Shown here one piece after another: positions 19,761 to 28,872 of a stretch of DNA of 64,000 nucleotides. The position numbers and the translations under genes were made by a program. The notes beneath the pieces were generated by a model. The model did not search any database, was not told the DNA's origin, and saw nothing but the letters and a program-made list of their open reading frames with translations. Source of the DNA: Fragum whitleyi (lineage: Eukaryota; Mollusca; Bivalvia; Cardiida; Cardiidae); the NCBI GenBank assembly GCA_948146395.1, contig OX411558.1:49525122-49589121 (forward strand), written 5' to 3'. Position 1 is the first letter of the stretch, and each line of letters begins with the position of its first letter.

Positions 19761-19865
19761 TTTTTGTTGGCTTCGGGACCCGGTTTTTTCTTACATAAAT
19801 AAAATCGGCGTTTCGAAATGCTAAATGGCAGTCCCGTTGGTGAAAAGCATGATTTACCTGAGTCA

Positions 19866-20114
19866 ATTGGGCCAACTTATTTCAGGCCCGGGCGGGGCCC
19901 GTTGTTGTTGTTTTCTCAGCTTGAAACCAGCTCAGCGTTCAGGCTAAAAATATGTTTCAAACTGTTTTCAAATTATACCCCGCTTTACACGCAAGTGCAC
20001 GAGTAAAGCGGGATATAACTTGAACCGTTATGTCATCCTTAACGCAGGGCTGGTTTCAAGCTGAAAAAACAACAACAACGGGCCCCGCCCGGGTCTGAAA
20101 TAAGTTGGCCCAAT
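19866..20114. mobile_element. MITE with 66-bp inverted repeats
   Basis: The arms 19866-19931 and 20049-20114 differ at only two positions. They include cccgggcggggcccgttgtt and its complement. The centre holds a 'ccccgctttacacg' / 'gtaaagcggg' foldback shared with other elements. The short ORF across it is an artefact. Confidence 0.85.
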
Positions 20115-20884
20115 GATCTACAAGACGGAGTTTTGTCCCTTTAATTATCAGCGTCATCGATCATAGAAGCTTAGAGGGGAAATAAAAAGAAGAGTTACTC
20201 TGATTGGTCGATAGACAATATCCGATTTCTAATCAAACGTTTAACATCTAAATGTCGCCTTATCTGCACATTAATGCAGGTCCGCACGAGAAATTCCGTG
20301 CATTGCATGCAACGTGGTTCCGAAATAACAGACTTACAGACTGCTCTGTGTTAAGGATTTGTTCGTAACTAATTAAGGTGTCTTTTTAAGTTGGTTATCG
20401 AAAGTAAAAATCTCTAGGCGGAAAGCCTTTGAAAGTGTACTTTTAGTTTTTTTCGTATTTTATATTTAGGCTTTTAAAGTTTAAAGTGCTAATTTGCATA
20501 AGCGCGATAGAAAAAAATGTTTCCATAATTTCCCATTGCCTAGTCTTTTCAAGAATTAACGAAATATTTAAGAGCCTGGAGAAATATGCCCATGAAACAA
20601 AATTGAAATTGGGAAAAAAAGAAAAAGAGATAACATTCTTTGAGATTTCTGCTTTCATTTGTCCTTTGAATTTCTTCGACTGTCATATTTGTTAAGCGTA
20701 TCCCTAAATTTTAATTAATTTGCCTTTGTTTAAAAGAAATAGATACAAAGAATAAAACTGTTAACAAAATGGTGCCCCAGCGTCGCTAGCAAACGCTAAC
20801 AATTTGTATATATACTCGCACCATGGAAATGCACAACCTATTTTTTCTCTTGAATAGCCTACCTCTTAATAATTTAATTCTAGT
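20115..20884. other. Intergenic, nothing recognised
   Basis: AT-rich, with short overlapping ORFs on both strands (20443-20695) that have no domain signal. Confidence 0.45.
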
Positions 20885-21215
20885 TGATTTCATCCAGTTT
20901 TGAGTATTCTGATTGGCTTAAAATTAGTTTTATTTCTCAATGAAAACAATTTCGATTACACGGCTATTTTTTTAGCTTCAACAAAATAGTCACGTTAGAA
21001 ATCTGTTTCATTGTTTACAAAACTTTACATTTTCCTTCGTTATGTTAAATCATAAGATATAAAGATAATATTCATTGATTTCATAAAGGTATGAAACTAA
21101 AATCTTATCACGCTCGTTTATGAATCCGTTTCGCGAATTCAAAAAGTGTGATTAGGTTTTTAGTTTCATACATCAATGGAATCAACAAATACTATATTCA
21201 TCTCTTCAATGTTGC
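20885..21215. repeat. Foldback element, 'ctgattggctaaaa' family, copy 3
   Basis: 'attctgattggcttaaaatt', 'caatgaaaacaatttcgatt' and the pair 'aaaatcttatcacgctcg' / 'aaaagtgtgattaggttttt'. Confidence 0.65.
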
Positions 21216-21542
21216 CGCGACTTCAGACCTAAATAATCAATGTATATTAATAAAACATCGAACGCTTTTAAATAACTAATTTGCTAAGCGAAATATCATC
21301 CACTTGACATAAACAATATTTTACCCTTTTTTCACTCCCTTGTGAAAGGTAATTTTAAATATGGCGCGCATAAAATGTAATTCTAAAGAGAAAAAACTTT
21401 TCATTTGTCACGATGGAACGTTCCCGGAGAAGTTTATAGTTAACAACATCGCGAAATTGACAAGGTGGGTGATTTGGGAATGAAATTGAATGAGTGGGAG
21501 GAATGAGTTTTGAATGAAATTAAGGGGAGGTAATATATACTG

Positions 21543-22892
21543 AACAACAAAAATAAGCATCACATTTGAATGACAAATAATCAGCCCAGAAATCGACCAA
21601 TTTGATGATATGACATTGCTTTATTTTGACCGGCCATTAGATAAACAATTGTGGTAAAAATTATTCCTGAACTCCTTTGATTAGAGATACTTGAATATAA
21701 TAAACATGTTTCTGCTAATGCAACAGATCGAATGCATCGTAAAAAATTTAAAATTGTTCTAGTTACACAGCATATCAAGGTGGTGACGAAAAACCGTGCA
21801 GACATTTATCAGACGAAGTCTTCCAGTTTTGGGGTAGCGAAACATTGAATTTCGGAACGACATTACGCATAGTCCTTTTGAACTGATTCATTTACGTCAT
21901 TAAACTCAAGGACACTTGTACCTGCAACGAGGGTTCATAACTCGACCATTGTAAGGTTAAAACGTCGATTATAACAATAATAGTGCCAAACTTTTTGATT
22001 GATTGAATGGAGTTTTACGCCGCTTTCAACATTATTTCAGTTATATCGCGGCGGCTGGAGCACCTAACAATGGATTCCTGGTATTTCTATCACCAATACA
22101 ACCACTATATTCTTTCCTAGCCTCCAGCCGCTATCTCACATAGGTCTACGATTATCAACCCATTGGTGAGAGACAAATAGTCGGAAAGAATGAGTGCCGC
22201 CGTCGGGGATCGAAGCCAAACTTTTGATGCAGACAAGATGAGGATGCTGCATTGTAATGTGTTATCTTTACTTTCTAGATCACAGTTTTTTAGGTAGCCT
22301 CTATATCGTGGTCCGTTGATGACAGTGAACCACAAAGATGAGTTATTTGAGCCATGCATCTGCTCTTTCATTAGCGATAGCAATGTGGAAACCTCCATGT
22401 TATGGTCCATTCGCCTCATGCCACTATGGATTTTCTTCATAACCTTCTTTAAGTAACACCAATGCTTTCTCTTTCATCTACCGGACTTATCTCAAACTCG
22501 AGCATATTATATAGTAATTATCAATGAGAGTCCAAAAAGGAGGGCAAAAATACAAGGTTTCGAGTCTAATTGAGGCAGCATGAAGAGCAAATGGATAGTC
22601 ACGTCTGAAGTTGCTCTTAGTAAACCTCAGAATTCTGCGTATCAGGCATTATTCGAGAGCACTATTGTACATGAACTCACGCACTTTTGAATTTTACTGA
22701 GCAATGGAAACTGACTCTAATATCATTATTTTGATTTTCGGGGTAGTCGCCTCTACGCGTTCTTAGCTCTCCAAAGCGTTTTTCTATAGTGTCATCCTGT
22801 ATGTCAAAAATCAAAAATTGATTAACAATTCGGTAAAACCATTCTTACAATCTTTAGATTATGGAAAAAGTCATTTCTAAAAATTTAAGTGA
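21543..22892. other. About 1.35-kb insert inside the broken element
   Basis: It lies between 'aaggggaggtaatatatact' and 'gcgggttttttgttgttcag'. It contains a reverse SINE (22006-22212) and otherwise unrecognised sequence with no supported gene. Confidence 0.5.
22006..22212 (-). repeat. SINE, body plus partial tRNA head
   Basis: 'ttttacgccgctttcaacat', 'gcggcggctggagcacctaa', 'caatggattcctggtatttc', then a head remnant containing the B-box side 'cgccgtcggggatcgaagcc'. Confidence 0.8.
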
Positions 22893-23112
22893 TGCGGGTT
22901 TTTTGTTGTTCAGTATAGAATCGCTAATTTTTTTCAAAAAGAACAAAATTAGCGATAAACACTACCCCCCCCCCCCTTTAATAAAATATACAAATAAAGT
23001 CTATAAATGCCTACTATGTCTTCACAAACCAATCAGACATCTTCAAATTCAATAAAGTCGGTAAAATCGTTGTTATTTTTCCAGTGATTTTTATTATGAT
23101 TTGTTTTGTTTG

Positions 23113-23380
23113 TTTGAATCGGGTTTTACGCCGTTTTGAACAATCTTTCAATTATCTTCCAGTCACTGGAGCACCCAACAATGGATTCCTGGTATTTCTC
23201 TCACCAGTACTACCATTATATCCTTTCCTAGCCTCCAGCTGGTATCTCACATAGATCTACGATTATCAACCCATTGGTAAGAGACAAATAGTCGGAAAGG
23301 TTGAGTGCCGCCGTCGGATATCGAACCCGGGACCTCTAGATTGACAGTCCGATGCGCTACCTTTGCGCTATGACGGCGGC
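23113..23380 (-). repeat. Full-length tRNA-headed SINE
   Basis: On the minus strand it starts with a 73-nt tRNA-like head (23380-23308). The acceptor pairs gccgccg/cggcggc, the A box is 'tagcgcaaaggtagcgc', the B box 'gggttcgatatcc', and the anticodon-like loop is CTGTCAA (Asp-like GTC). The shared body follows ('ggaatccattgttgggtgct'). It is inserted in the element at 21439-23856. Confidence 0.85.
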
Positions 23381-23475
23381 TAATTTTCATTTTGAATAAA
23401 GTTGTTGGTCTTGTCTTTTTAGTGATTTTGGAGCGTTGTTGAATGGTTTGAGTGGGTGTTTAAAATGGATGAATG

Positions 23476-23778
23476 TCAGCGCGATTTGCTCAGTCGGCAG
23501 AGCATCGGGCTTTAAAACTATTGAAATTCGATCGCGTGGGTTCGAATTCTGGGCTTGCACGCTAACACTCTCATTGTCTTTCAGACGAGACGTTAAACCG
23601 AGGTCCTGCGAGACGGTGCTTTACACCAAGCACGTTTAAGAACCATGGTGGATCTCAGCAGTAGTTCCTTCATGTATCCTTGCACTATCCCCCGTAACAA
23701 CTAACCGTCTTTTAGGGGCGTCGCTCAAATGGGCATATGCTACAGAAGTGACGACAAATAAACGGAAATAAGCGAACA
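23476..23778 (+). repeat. tRNA-headed SINE (Lys-like head) with 9-bp target duplication
   Basis: The head is gcgcgatttgctcagtcggc with loop 'gctttaaaa' (TTT, Lys-like) and B box 'gggttcgaattc'. The body has 'cgagacgttaaaccgaggtc' and 'caccaagcacgtttaagaac'. GGATGAATG flanks both ends (23467-23475, 23779-23787). Confidence 0.85.
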
Positions 23779-23856
23779 GGATGAATGGAGCGCGGTGTGA
23801 GCGATTCTCGGAATGGTTTTGATGGGAATTAGAGTCAATAACACGATGTTGTTAAC

Positions 23857-24435
23857 TTTATAAATTCGGCATACCCATGAAATGCAAGTATACTTTATTT
23901 GCTTTTCAAGAATAAAGCTGTAACCTATTTCTTCTAACTTTTATTTAAGATCCCGCAATTTTTAAAGCTAAATAGATATGTTACGATAAAAAAAGTGATT
24001 AAAGGTCATTCGCTGTGTTTCAAACGCAACATAGATTTGTTTCATGTTCCCTTCAAATGGAATGTTCAAACTACCCGAGCTCTTTACACGATTATGAAAT
24101 CGACAGAAATTTATGGAAATGAAAGCTTTGTACTCGAGTTGAAAAAACACAAAGTCGAAAGCACTCATTCGGATTCTTTTGCATTTATATTCGGATTTCT
24201 TTGCACTTCCTGAAAGCAAAGGGATGCCACTCTTTGTACCCTTTAATAAAGCTGTAGATAACAGAGAATATCTGAAGAACGGAACTTCATTTCTGCGCAC
24301 GTTTGTAGCACTCCGCGGGGATTTTTGTATCAATCGTTTCTATGGTAACGCAATAAGAGTTAAGACGAACAAAGGCCGATGGAGAATGAATTTTTATTCT
24401 TATGTAAGAACCTGGAATAACCTCATGGATATCTA
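23857..24435. other. Intergenic, nothing recognised
   Basis: It holds overlapping ORFs on both strands (23968-24333 -, 23995-24213 +) without recognisable domains, splice context or repeats. I do not support a gene here. Confidence 0.4.
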
Positions 24436-24500
24436 TAGGTGGCCCGTCACCAAAAAGAGACCATCTTGCACCGAATTCATTAAAACCGCTATTTTAAAAC
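24436..24500. repeat. Fragment of the GTGACCCGTCACGCG family
   Basis: 'ggcccgtcaccaaaaagaga' then 'ccatcttgcac' is a diverged left end lying just before an intact copy. Confidence 0.5.
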
Positions 24501-24760
24501 GTGACCCGTCACGCGAAAAGGGACCATCTTAGAAGTGCTTAAAATGTCGATCCTTGTCAGACTGCGCGATATGCGCAGACTGACCAGGGTCGAAATCTTT
24601 CGCAAATAACAAATTTCATTAATCTAGAATGATTATCCTACATTTTCATAGAAAATATTTCCGTAATATGCATTCTGGGTTACATATACTGAATCCAATC
24701 CCTTTTTAAATATTTATTTGACGGAAATCCCAGATGGTCCCTTTTTGCGTGACGGGTCAC
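24501..24760. mobile_element. MITE, GTGACCCGTCACGCGAAAAG family, copy 1
   Basis: The ends are gtgacccgtcacgcgaaaag and (complement) gtgacccgtcacgcaaaaag, each followed by ggaccatct. Near the left is a palindrome 'cagactgcgcgatatgcgca' with 'gactga'. Further copies: 27112-27360, 33673-33932, 58501-58812. Confidence 0.85.
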
Positions 24761-24814
24761 AAAGTGGAACCGAGTTGTTCAGCAGAATGATGTCAATGAG
24801 ATATCGAGCCTTAA

Positions 24815-25031
24815 CCCTTTACTGTTTAATCCCTGCTTTTTACGTGCCTGTGATTTTATGATTGAGAAAACATTGTGAAAAAAAGAAGAAATTGCTTCTA
24901 ACAAGCAATTTCATCTTTTTCCACACTATTTTCTACCCTACTGAATGGTTATTTTTCAAATCCACTTTTTATTTTCGTCTGCAAAACCTTTGAATTTGGA
25001 CAGGTCAAAAATTGTGTTAAACAGGAAAGGG
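24815..25031. mobile_element. TTAA-flanked MITE, CCCTTTxCTGTTTAA ends, copy 1
   Basis: It lies between TTAA (24811-24814) and TTAA (25032-25035). The ends are CCCTTTACTGTTTAA and (complement) CCCTTTCCTGTTTAA. It has an inner palindrome 'gaagaaattgcttct'. Very close to the copy at 48943-49163. Confidence 0.85.
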
Positions 25032-25050
25032 TTAAATATGGTAAGGTTTC

Positions 25051-25410
25051 GTTTATGCTTTTTGTGGATTATCGAGATATAGCGGTAGATTATCATTTGA
25101 TAAACCCACTGCCTAACCGGTGTAATTATCAAAAACTTATACCCCGCCTTGGTTTATTTTACCAAACTCGACGTTATCAAAGCGGGGCCCTAAAAAGTGA
25201 CGTCATAATGAACGTTGCAAAGGAATCACGTGCAAAATGACGCGCTTTTAAGAAATGTGTTCAAATATGTGTTCAAATATTTTCACGCTTTGTCTCATGT
25301 TTACGTTAAAGAAATACATTAATCGTCTATTTTCAAGTAAAATCAATTTATACGTTATTTTATGAACAACAAAAGATATATTTTCACTCACGGTTTTGCC
25401 ACCAGAATGT
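25051..25410 (-). repeat. 'gagcaacaaaagcta' family element, reversed
   Basis: 'gtggattatcgagatatagc' through 'atgaacaacaaaagatatat', matching 827-1166 in reverse. The insert 'ttataccccgccttgg..aaagcggggc' is shared with 55078-55130. Confidence 0.65.
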
Positions 25411-26374
25411 TGATTTGTTAAGTTTTTCAACTAAATTCGGTCAGAGTTCATTTCGACTTTTTTCTCTATTTTCTTCTTATTTACCCATGAGCTTTAAAAG
25501 TATTTTATACCGTTTTTTGCCTCGGTTTCCAGGATACGTAATGTTGAAAAAATAAACTCTTTCATAGAAGGGTTAAAATAATTCAAAAGTTTATTAAACT
25601 CGCTTCTCTTTTTAAAGTTCATACATTTAATTAAGTCATATTTCAAAAACAAAGAAAAGTATATTTCATGTTACACCTTTTAATAAAAATGACTTTTAGT
25701 TCCACTAGCCCATTGAGTTCCCAAATATCTATACCAGCATCTAATATGTATTTAGACACATGAGGGCCGATCCAAAAACTCGACAAACTTCACGATCAGT
25801 TTTGAATATTGATATCCCTGTGAAGTGGGCGTGGTTTCACACGTGACGTAGACACAGATCAGAAGCCGAGCATATTGAACTCCAATAAGTTAGTTTGTCT
25901 AAGACATTATCCGTTTGCAATATGGCAGATCTTAAAAGAAATGAAAAAAAAGAATATATATATATATTTTGCGGGACGATTACAATTGTAGTTATTATAA
26001 CCCAACCAAAATATTTTACGTCAAAGTCGTCAATAAATGAAAATGCTCGAGTTCTGGTAGACTTATAATTTGATTGGTCGATCGTTCTTCCCATTGACCT
26101 TGTCCTTTTAAAATTCTGTCGACCTTTAAGCAATCAAATGCAGCTAGTGGAACATCAATCATTCTAGCTCCAATGACACATTATCACAGAAAGAAGAATA
26201 CATAATTCTACATAACGCTTTTATATGGTGTAAAATTTGGACCAAGAATCCATTTGAAACCGCGAAAGCCTAAATGAACGCGGTCGCGCTTAACAAATTA
26301 AGGAACGCTTTTTTATAGTTCGCGTAAACATGAATTATTTAGACTTGCGCGAGAAATTTACATGAATAAATATT
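25411..26374. other. Intergenic, nothing recognised
   Basis: AT-rich, with a short (AT)n run near 25955-25968. The 26133-25837 ORF has no domain signal. Confidence 0.45.
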
Positions 26375-26712
26375 GACGTACGAACATTATATAAATATAA
26401 TACGTACTTAGTGTTTTGTGTGAAAAAAAATATCTAAAAAGATTGGGGGAATTGAGGCTCTGTCGAGACAATTATCAATTCCAACAAACGAGTAAGATAT
26501 TTTTCATACAAAACACTAAGTACGTATTATATTTATATTGTAAGCTCTATTTGTCCGTTTCCGTCGATGTTTCTAACAGAATTGGAAGTTGCTAAAACTA
26601 ACCGCATTATGTCATTGTTCTAAAAATATCCATGTGATATCATAACCAATATCATGTGGGATGTTTTCACACGGATATTTGTAAAATTATAAGATAAATG
26701 TAAAATATAGGT
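26375..26712. repeat. 'catacaatacacttagta' family, copy 2
   Basis: It is a foldback: 'ataatacgtacttagtgttt' near the left and 'acactaagtacgtattata' in the middle, then 'ccgtcgatgtttctaac' and 'atgtgatatcataacc'. Confidence 0.75.
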
Positions 26713-27111
26713 GCATCTATATTAAGGACATGTATGAGATTTTAACTTTATTTATACACCTTCATGTTTTAGATATCCCCATACCTAAATTCGCACAAAT
26801 GCCTAAAAAATTTACTTGCACGCGTAAAATTTACGAATGCACCTATATTTTCGTATATAATTTTCGCGTGTTTTTAGCCCTTCGCGAATTAAAAAGGACT
26901 TTTTACTCAAATAGATCACCATACTTTTATATACAAAATTCCTAGTTACAGATTACCTGACTAAGACATTTTCATTTGTTCATTATATCGTTTATTGACG
27001 TTTCTTAGTTTTTATTACTTCTATGAAAATACAGAAAGTTCATGTAAAAGAAACATTTTCTTTTTTCCCCACAAAATTGTTCCATCGTATTTGAAATGTC
27101 TCTTTACATAT
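26713..27111. other. Intergenic, nothing recognised
   Basis: AT-rich, no supported feature. Confidence 0.45.
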
Positions 27112-27360
27112 GTGACCCGTCGCGCGAAAAGGGACCATCTTGATAGTTCGTAAAGTGTTGACCCCAGTCAGACTGCGTAGGCTGACTAGGATCGAAATTT
27201 TTCGAACTTGGCTGAATTTCTTAATAAAGAATGATCCTTCTACTTTTCTGTATAAGAAGTTTAGAATAGCACCATCTAATTTACCGATGCTAGGCGCAAT
27301 CTCTTTTGCAAATATTTTATTTTACAGAATTCCCAGATGGCCCCTTCCCTTTGCGGATCA
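27112..27360. mobile_element. MITE, GTGACCCGTCACGCGAAAAG family, copy 2
   Basis: The left end is gtgacccgtcgcgcgaaaag, with inner 'cagtcagactgcgtaggctg'. The right end is eroded, 'cagatggccccttcc..gatca'. Confidence 0.75.
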
Positions 27361-27958
27361 TATGTATGTTATTTTTTCATTAAGTCTCTGAATATTCAAA
27401 TAAAAAGTGAAAAGACAATTTTTGTTTCACCATTGGATTTATTTGTTGCAATCCCTAGTATGTAAATGTCATGAATGGTGTTGAATTTTCATTTTAAAAC
27501 ATTGGTATTCTTGAATCTATTCAAGCTCTTACATCTGGTCTGACCATTTTCGTAAAGAGACCCATTTGCATTCATTATTATAGACAATGATAGTGGCTTT
27601 AATATTCAATCAATCTTCAATACCGTCTATACACTATCTAAAATATTGCTTTTTTCTTAAACTAACAATATGCCTATAATTGATTGTGTGTGGATGATAT
27701 CAATATACGATTAAAAATTGTCGTCAATGAAATTGAATATTCTGCTGGTTTGAAGTTCTCTTGGACTACAACAGAATTATAACGCATTTGTTCGTTTCCT
27801 TACATCGCCTCTCGGTTATTCTCTCTATACGCTTCTTGAAACACTTTCCTGTTTGTTACCTCAAATATGATGTAATTAACGCTTCAAATAAGTCATACTA
27901 TAAACCGTTTATTTCTATTTTCTTACACTGTACATAATGTATTTGAAAAAAGTAAATA
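27361..27958. other. Intergenic, nothing recognised
   Basis: AT-rich. TTTATT at 27440-27445 and 27908-27913 are possible minus-strand poly(A) signals for the receptor gene, but neither is specific. Confidence 0.35.
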
Positions 27959-28336
27959 CGGTTAAACTTGTATTAAGCGATCACTTCCGGGACCCCCCCC
28001 CCCCCAAAAAAAAAAAAAATAAAATAATAAAAGCGATCGTTCAAGAGAATGGTCGCTTCTACAGTAAACGTCTTCCCTACAAATGAGAAACATGACTTTG
28101 ATAAAAATCTGTATGTAATTTCGAATTTCTCAATAATCCTTTGTTGTACATACTCATTAGAATCGTCTCAATGAGACGATTCTATTGGGGTTTAACAACA
28201 TAGGATTAGTTAACGATAATTTTAGACCCAAATTATATACTGTGCAAGGTATTTTAATTTTAGGAAGGAGTTGTTGAACGGTCGCATAATAAAATTGGTC
28301 GCTTAAAAGACGTGGTCGCTAGAGCAATATTGACAG
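27959..28336. mobile_element. AGCGACC family MITE (pogo-like ends), copy 1
   Basis: The left end is ggttaaacttgtattaagcg and the right end (complement) is ctgtcaatattgctctagcg, both followed by a GAYCAC(C/G) motif and flanked by TA. The centre is the palindrome 'agaatcgtctcaatgagacg' plus 'attct'. It lies about 310 bp past the receptor stop codon. Confidence 0.8.
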
Positions 28337-28645
28337 TATAATTTCAGATTTTTTCACCGTCACTGTACTTATCCATCACTTGTTGACAATTTCTGAAGGA
28401 AGTGTCATTTTTCAAGCCACAGAATCACTTTTACTACTCTACGAGATCCTCAACGTCCGAATTAACATCTAGTTCGAATAAACATCTAGTTCTAAACAAC
28501 ACTATTTTAAAGTCTTGTTGTCGTTTTCAGTTTAAAAGAATCATACAAACTGCTTACATTTCGTAACCTTCCCATTGAAGTCATCATTACATTAAATATT
28601 TGGATGATTTAAAAGCGTCTATGTCGACCGATCATTAACACATTT
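28337..28645 (-). other. Probable start of the receptor 3' UTR
   Basis: It follows the TGA stop on the minus strand. No poly(A) signal is visible before the MITE at 27959-28336, so the transcript may run through it. Confidence 0.4.
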
Positions 28646-28872
28646 TCACACAACACTATTTTGTTTTGAGATTAATTGTGTTCTACTTTCTGCTGTGTCG
28701 TAATAAAGTACTTTTGCTGCGTCATCGCGTCCTATGTTGCGTAATGATTGTATTAAAAGTCCCGTTGTAGCTGTGTCCCGGCGCTCCCAATCGTGTAGCA
28801 TGCGTTTAAACGGGGATACAGTGTCATTTTTAGCACGGGGTTCAAACTGCGCCATCCGCTGATTGGTGTAAC
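28646..28872 (-). CDS. NGFR: TNFRSF16-like terminal exon: death domain, second half, C-terminus
   Basis: The acceptor is ctttcatag. It encodes [20 protein letters not shown], then [20 protein letters not shown], then [16 protein letters not shown], completing the death domain. W in LHDWERRD and LxxSLRxIGRxDAA are standard death-domain positions. The C-terminus [10 protein letters not shown] ends in S-x-V, a class I PDZ-ligand pattern comparable to the SPV end of mammalian p75NTR. The stop is TGA at 28648-28646. Confidence 0.94.

Larger units (their letters stand above)
21439..23856 (+). mobile_element. GTTAAC..GTGAAATTGACA-type element broken by three insertions
   Basis: The terminal repeats gttaacaacatcgcgaaatt (21439) and cacgatgttgttaac (ending 23856) match. 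Element segments lie at 21439-21542, 22893-23112, 23381-23475 and 23788-23856, in the order seen in the intact copy at 49265-49654. The gaps hold about 1.35 kb of other DNA and two SINEs. Confidence 0.8.

Noticed and set aside
23308..23380. A tRNA gene (Asp-like, minus strand)
   Set aside because: It is the head of a SINE with the standard body attached; the anticodon stem is imperfect.
23968..24333. 121-codon minus ORF (and 117-codon plus ORF overlapping)
   Set aside because: No recognisable domain, low-complexity AT-rich codons, open on both strands, and no splice signals tying it to either gene.
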